NCBI GenBank assembly: GCA_013360695.1
Contig: JABWBC010000020.1
Location: 1-36,931 of the forward strand
Direction of reading: 5' to 3'
Source of the DNA: Phycisphaerales bacterium
Lineage (GTDB): Bacteria; Planctomycetota; Phycisphaerae; Phycisphaerales; UBA1924
Length of the DNA: 36,931 bases
Under the pieces are notes generated by a model that did not search any database, was not told the DNA's origin, and worked only from the letters and a program-made list of their open reading frames with translations. Each line of letters begins with the position of its first letter. Position 1 is the stretch's first letter. The translations under genes were made by a program, and so were the position numbers. Positions 31,699 through 36,931 of the stretch are shown piece by piece.

Positions 31699-32258
31699 GG
31701 CGACGCCATGCTAACCCAAGCCGCGCGAGTCCGCCGCCGCAAGGACTCCCGGAGTCCCGACGGTGACCCATCCGCAGCCACGGCGCGATCGCATCCCGCC
31801 CCGTGATGGACCCCGATGGCACTTGATGGCCCGAGATGAAATGAACATGACCCGCCTCACAAGGGCGGGCGACGACGACGCGATCGTTCCATTTCGAGTT
31901 CGGCGTGCCGGGACGCATCGGCGTCGCGCCCGAATCCAGGCGGCGTTCAACGCACGACGACGTGCCGGCGCACGGCGCGTCCTCCGGGCGGATCACCTGA
32001 AAGGTGCCACGGGTTCTCGGAAATGCAAGGAAAGGATGGAGAAAAAGAAGCGTCCGAGATCGCCGGAATCTGCGGAGCTTTTAGCGGTTGTACTGGTTTT
32101 TCCGCGGATGCGGTGCATGTTGAAGGTGGCGGCACGGATTCTCCGGGCCGTGCGCTGGCCGTGCTCCGGTCGGCGTCCGGGGAGTTGGAACAACATGGCC
32201 GGTGTCGGGGTCTTGGAGCGGCCCGCGCCGGCGATGATGCAGACGAGAGGGGTTTCTC
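31699..32258. other. Long divergent intergenic region with no supported gene
   Basis: In these 560 bases I find no ORF with a plausible start and protein-like composition. Visible elements are a stem CCCGCC/GGCGGG (31851-31869), a LysR-box-like dyad TTGAT-N8-ATGAA (31823-31840), and a purine-rich stretch at about 32022-32052. The promoter of the 32259 gene is not obvious; its leader may be long. A small RNA is possible but not supported by a terminator. Confidence 0.45.
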
Positions 32259-33050
32259 ATGTCCCGAGTGAACGTGATGTTGGCGGTGGCGGCCCTGACC
32301 GCGCTGGCGCCCGTGGCGCTGGCCGGAGGTATCAACCTGGGCGGAAGCATCGGCGCCTCGGGCCGGGTCTCCGGCTCCGTCGGCGGCGCCGACATGACCG
32401 GCTTCAGTGTCGACTCCTTCACCACCCGCGACGATCTCGGCGGCAGCGTCAAGTCCGACGACCCCGCCAGCTTCTCGCTCCCCATGTACGGCAGCGACGG
32501 CACCAAGCTCTACATCAACACCCTCGGCGCCGGCGCCACCGTCAAGATCAACGAAGGCTTCAAGTCCATCGGCGAAAACCGCAACGGCCAGCTCATCAAC
32601 GGCTCGCGCGGAAACATCATGGTCTCCTGGGACGAGCAGGTCCTCACCAACAAGAACGTCGTCACCGTCCTCTACATGACCAGCGACGGTCAGGACATCC
32701 TCCCCTCCGGCGTCATGGTCGGAAACGAGACCTTCGACTTCTGGACCTGGAACGTCGGCGTCATCGATCCCATCAACTTCCAGTCGCAGGACGGCAAGGT
32801 GCCGCTCTTCGCCGCCACCGTCTCCCTCAGCCGTGACGGCGGCGACAGCTTCTACTCCTCCAAGTCGATCTTCAACAAGAGCGTCTCCAGCCCGTGGAAC
32901 GGCAAGGACGGCGGCGTCACGCAGATCGACGTCGGACAGGGCGTCAATTTCATCCGCCTCCGCTACGAGGTCGGGCAGGTGCCCGGTCCGGGCACGGGGG
33001 CGCTGCTGGGTCTGGGCGTGTTGGCGGCCGCTCGCCGCCGGCGCCGGTGA
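32259..33050 (+). CDS. Secreted protein with PEP-CTERM-like tail
   Basis: This 263-aa protein has a signal peptide in residues 1-22 (MLAVAALTALAPVALAGG). The mature part is Gly/Ser/Asp-rich beta-structure (for example TFDFWTWNVGV, GDSFYSSKSIFNKS) without a domain I can name. It ends with VPGPGTGA, a short hydrophobic stretch and RRRRR, like the tails at 1587-2222 and 7656-9152. GAGAGGGG lies about 8 bases ahead of ATG 32259. A GC-rich hairpin follows its stop. It is probably exported and processed at the tail; function unknown. Confidence 0.85.
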   Translation: MSRVNVMLAVAALTALAPVALAGGINLGGSIGASGRVSGSVGGADMTGFSVDSFTTRDDLGGSVKSDDPASFSLPMYGSDGTKLYINTLGAGATVKINEGFKSIGENRNGQLINGSRGNIMVSWDEQVLTNKNVVTVLYMTSDGQDILPSGVMVGNETFDFWTWNVGVIDPINFQSQDGKVPLFAATVSLSRDGGDSFYSSKSIFNKSVSSPWNGKDGGVTQIDVGQGVNFIRLRYEVGQVPGPGTGALLGLGVLAAARRRRR

Positions 33051-33061
33051 GTTTTCCCTGA

Positions 33062-33089
33062 GGCCCCCCGGGTTCCGGGGCCGGGGGCC
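33062..33089 (+). terminator. GC-rich hairpin after the 32259 gene
   Basis: GGCCCCC (33062-33068) and GGGGGCC (33083-33089), or the inner CCCCGG/CCGGGG (33066-33080), form very stable stems a few bases past the stop. No T run follows, so intrinsic termination is uncertain. Confidence 0.35.
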
Positions 33090-33114
33090 AGATTTCCGCC
33101 CGCACCCGCCGCGG

Positions 33115-33120
33115 TATGCT
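33115..33120 (+). promoter_or_regulatory. -10-like TATGCT just before the bamD-like gene
   Basis: TATGCT ends seven bases before ATG 33128. If real, transcription would start at or within a base or two of the ATG, that is, a leaderless or nearly leaderless mRNA. No -35 box is evident in the GC-rich hairpin region upstream. Confidence 0.3.
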
Positions 33121-33127
33121 TGTGGTG

Positions 33128-34261
33128 ATGAACCACCCAGCGACCAACGCGGGATCAGAGCACGGTGATGGATCGCTCACGAAGCGATCCGTCGCCGTTT
33201 TTGCCCTGGCCCTCGCCGCCTGCCTCAATCCCGCGCTCGCGCAGCCCGACCTCACCCTCGATCCATCCCAGGGCTGGATGGCCAACACGCCCGACGAGGC
33301 CCGCCCCGCCGACGGCCAGCTCATGGACCGCTGCCGTGCCCTGCTCGCCGAGGGCAACGCCAAGGAAGCCCGTTCCCTCCTCTCCGACTGGCTCGACGAG
33401 AACGAGTTCTCCACCAGCCCATTCCTCGCCGAGGCCTACCTGCTCCGCGGCGACGCGCGCGTCGCGACCAACAGCGAGTGGTGGGCCCTCTACGACTACG
33501 AGGCCGTCATCAAGCAGTTCCCAGGCTCGGTCGAGTTCCCCAAGGCCGTCGAACGCGAGTTCGAGATCGGCAAACGCTACCTCACCGGCCTGAAGACCAA
33601 GATCTTCTGGATGCGCCTCGAGGACGCCACAAGCCTGGGCGCGGAGTTGCTCGTGCGCGTGCAGGAGCGCCTGCCCGGCAGCCGCATCGCCGAAGAGGCC
33701 TGCCTCTTCCTGGCCGACCATTACTACCGTGTGCGCGATCTCACCCAGGCGTCGGAGATGTACGACATCTTCCTGCGCAACTTCCCCACCAGCGAGCACC
33801 GCCAGCGCGCCATGCAGCGCCGCGTCTACGCCAGCATCGGCCAGTTCAAGGGCCCCAGCTACGACTCCTCCGGCCTGGTCGAGGCCCGCTCGCTCATCAA
33901 GAACTTCGCCGACCAGTACCCCGCCGAGGCCGAACGCGCCGGAATGAGCGACGCCCTCTCCGCCCGACTCGACGAGTCCATCGCCTCGCAAAAGCTCGAA
34001 AAGGCCCGCTGGTACTTCAAGCAGGGCGATGAAGTTTCGGCCCGCTTCACGCTCAACCGCCTCCGCCGCTCCCACCCGCGCACGGTCGCCGCCAGCATCG
34101 CCTACGACCTCATGCTCGAACGCGGCTGGGTGAAGGAAAACGCCTCGACGCCCGCGATGCCGGGCGATGTTCCCGCGGACACCCCCAAAGCAGACGCCCC
34201 CGCGACAGCGCCCGGCGCCGACGCCCCCAAGGTCGACGCCAAGAAGGAAGGTGACCAGTGA
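33128..34261 (+). CDS. BamD-like outer-membrane assembly lipoprotein (TPR)
   Basis: This 377-aa protein begins with a hydrophobic signal (SVAVFALALAAC) with Cys at about residue 32 as a possible lipidation site; cleavage at ALAQ is an alternative. The central region has TPR-like helices (AEAYLLRGDARVATNSEWWALYDYEAVIKQFPGS, SRIAEEACLFLADHYYRVRDLTQASEMYDIFLRNFPTSEH), the signature of BamD/YfiO, which docks on BamA for outer-membrane beta-barrel insertion. The C-terminus is Pro/Ala/Asp-rich and low-complexity. The downstream LptE-like gene overlaps its stop, which supports a role in envelope biogenesis. It is longer than typical BamD (about 245 aa), mainly because of the tail and spacing. Confidence 0.8.
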   Translation: MNHPATNAGSEHGDGSLTKRSVAVFALALAACLNPALAQPDLTLDPSQGWMANTPDEARPADGQLMDRCRALLAEGNAKEARSLLSDWLDENEFSTSPFLAEAYLLRGDARVATNSEWWALYDYEAVIKQFPGSVEFPKAVEREFEIGKRYLTGLKTKIFWMRLEDATSLGAELLVRVQERLPGSRIAEEACLFLADHYYRVRDLTQASEMYDIFLRNFPTSEHRQRAMQRRVYASIGQFKGPSYDSSGLVEARSLIKNFADQYPAEAERAGMSDALSARLDESIASQKLEKARWYFKQGDEVSARFTLNRLRRSHPRTVAASIAYDLMLERGWVKENASTPAMPGDVPADTPKADAPATAPGADAPKVDAKKEGDQ

Positions 34262-34839
34262 GCTCGCGCCCCCTCGCCACCTCCGCCGCGTCCTCGATCA
34301 CCCGCCGCGCGGGCGCTGCGATCGGCGTCGCGCTCGGCGTCACCCCCATCGTCCTGCTCGCGTGCCTCCCGGCCTGCAGCACCGATCCCACCAAGGGCTA
34401 TTCCTTCAACTCGACCTTCGACGAATCGATCCGCACGGTCGCGGTCCCCGTCTTCAACAACAGCACCTTCGAGGCCGGGCTCGACGCTCAGTTGACCGAG
34501 GCCATCATCAAGGAAATCCAGCGCACCACCAAGTGGACCGTGGTCTCGACCGGCACCGCCGACGCCACCCTCTCGGGCACGCTCACCAGCGCCAACCTTG
34601 GCACGCTCAGCCGCGCCCCCTTCACCGGCCTGACCCAGGAGCAGATCGTCACGCTCCGCATCGACTTCGAGTTCAAGGACAACCGCTCAGGGCAGGTGAT
34701 CTCCGCCCGCCGCAACTTCGCCGCCTCGGAGACTTTTATCCCCTCGAACGGCGTGGGCGAGCGCATCGGCGTGGGCCAGCAAAACGCCGTCCAGACCCTC
34801 GCCCGCGACATCGTCCACGAGCTGCGCACCGGCTGGTGA
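34258..34839 (+). CDS. LptE-like LPS-assembly lipoprotein
   Basis: This 193-aa protein starts at GTG 34258, overlapping the TGA of the bamD-like gene (GTGA), so the two are probably translationally coupled. The signal region ends LLACLPAC (Cys40 or Cys36 as lipid site). The mature part begins RTVAVPVFNNSTFEAGLDAQLTEAI, which matches the LptE family (beta-alpha-beta with a conserved Val-Pro-x-Phe-x-Asn and Leu-Thr-x-Ala-Ile). LptE partners LptD in moving lipopolysaccharide to the outer surface. Together with BamD this indicates a diderm envelope. The family call is from motif and size. Confidence 0.8.
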   Translation: MSSRPLATSAASSITRRAGAAIGVALGVTPIVLLACLPACSTDPTKGYSFNSTFDESIRTVAVPVFNNSTFEAGLDAQLTEAIIKEIQRTTKWTVVSTGTADATLSGTLTSANLGTLSRAPFTGLTQEQIVTLRIDFEFKDNRSGQVISARRNFAASETFIPSNGVGERIGVGQQNAVQTLARDIVHELRTGW

Positions 34840-35117
34840 GTCCGCGTCCCCTGGATGGCCGTTCCCGACCCGAACCCGGCGCGATCGGTCGGTTTCCGCA
34901 CCCCGCCTACCCTATTTCGAGCGTCCGGGAACCCGCGGGTGCATCCGCGGGCACCAAGAGCCGAAGAGTGTACGAAGGGTGTCCACGTTCTTGACAAAGA
35001 CCGGACAGGCGTGTGCGAGCGGCGACGCTCCGACGCATCGTGTTCGCACTGTTCCCGTTCGACTTGTTCCCGCGCGGGACGCCCGACCCCAGTCTCGAAC
35101 CCACGGGTGGTGTGTTG
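34840..35117. other. Gap between lptE-like gene and ftsH
   Basis: This gap has no supported ORF. It contains TTGACA (34991-34996), a perfect -35 hexamer without a good -10, and a 12-base palindrome TCCCGCGCGGGA (35068-35079) in the probable ftsH leader. GGGTGG (35105-35110) lies 8 bases ahead of the ATG at 35118. Confidence 0.35.

Positions 35118-36931
<1,814 letters not shown>

Noticed and set aside
34991-34996. Perfect TTGACA as a promoter for ftsH
   Set aside because: No acceptable -10 at 16-18 bases; kept only as a note in the gap entry.

Overview
The window is GC-rich and reads as a planctomycete chromosome segment, most likely from the class Phycisphaerae. This is inferred, not proven. 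The pointers are several secreted proteins ending in a double EF-hand, dockerin-like tail that terminates in Gly-Cys, secreted proteins with a PEP-CTERM-like tail (Pro-x-Pro, short hydrophobic stretch, Arg cluster), Tat-exported Rossmann-fold oxidoreductases, and genes for outer-membrane biogenesis (BamD-like, LptE-like). I see no insertion sequence, prophage, CRISPR array, tRNA or rRNA.

Region 1 (1-13.1 kb) is a block of large secreted surface or extracellular proteins. Five carry the Gly-Cys dockerin-like tail: a fragment at the left edge, an Ig/HAF-repeat protein, a beta-propeller protein, an M12B-like zinc metalloprotease with two PA14 domains, and a small lectin-like protein. Two more have PEP-CTERM-like tails, one of them PhoX-like. 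There is also an FG-GAP/VCBS propeller and one unrecognised HTH-like protein. Region 2 (13.1-18.7 kb) holds a nucleotide-transporter-like MFS protein, divergent from a Tat-exported NAD-dependent epimerase-like protein that ends in a clear terminator, then a lipoprotein and a Tat lipoprotein of the Gfo/Idh/MocA family.

Region 3 (18.7-26.2 kb) is the most interesting. A histidine kinase with haem-c-like motifs in its extracytoplasmic domain and an overlapping NtrC-type sigma-54 activator are transcribed divergently from a four-gene operon: a small four-helix membrane protein, a Tat-exported HybA-like 16-cysteine ferredoxin, an NrfD/HybB-like quinone-site protein and a 12-haem cytochrome c. The operon has a textbook -24/-12 promoter, an upstream 8-3-8 palindrome suited to an enhancer-binding protein, and its own terminator. 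It looks like a self-contained, redox- or haem-sensing-controlled electron conduit between the quinone pool and the periplasm, with no catalytic oxidoreductase subunit nearby.

Region 4 (26.2-30.6 kb) is a tandem array of five paralogous PAS-LuxR regulators on the minus strand; the third is split by a frameshift at a CG dinucleotide repeat. Region 5 (30.8-36.9 kb) contains a LysR regulator, a PEP-CTERM-like secreted protein, a BamD-like and an LptE-like lipoprotein gene (overlapping), and ftsH, which runs off the right edge.
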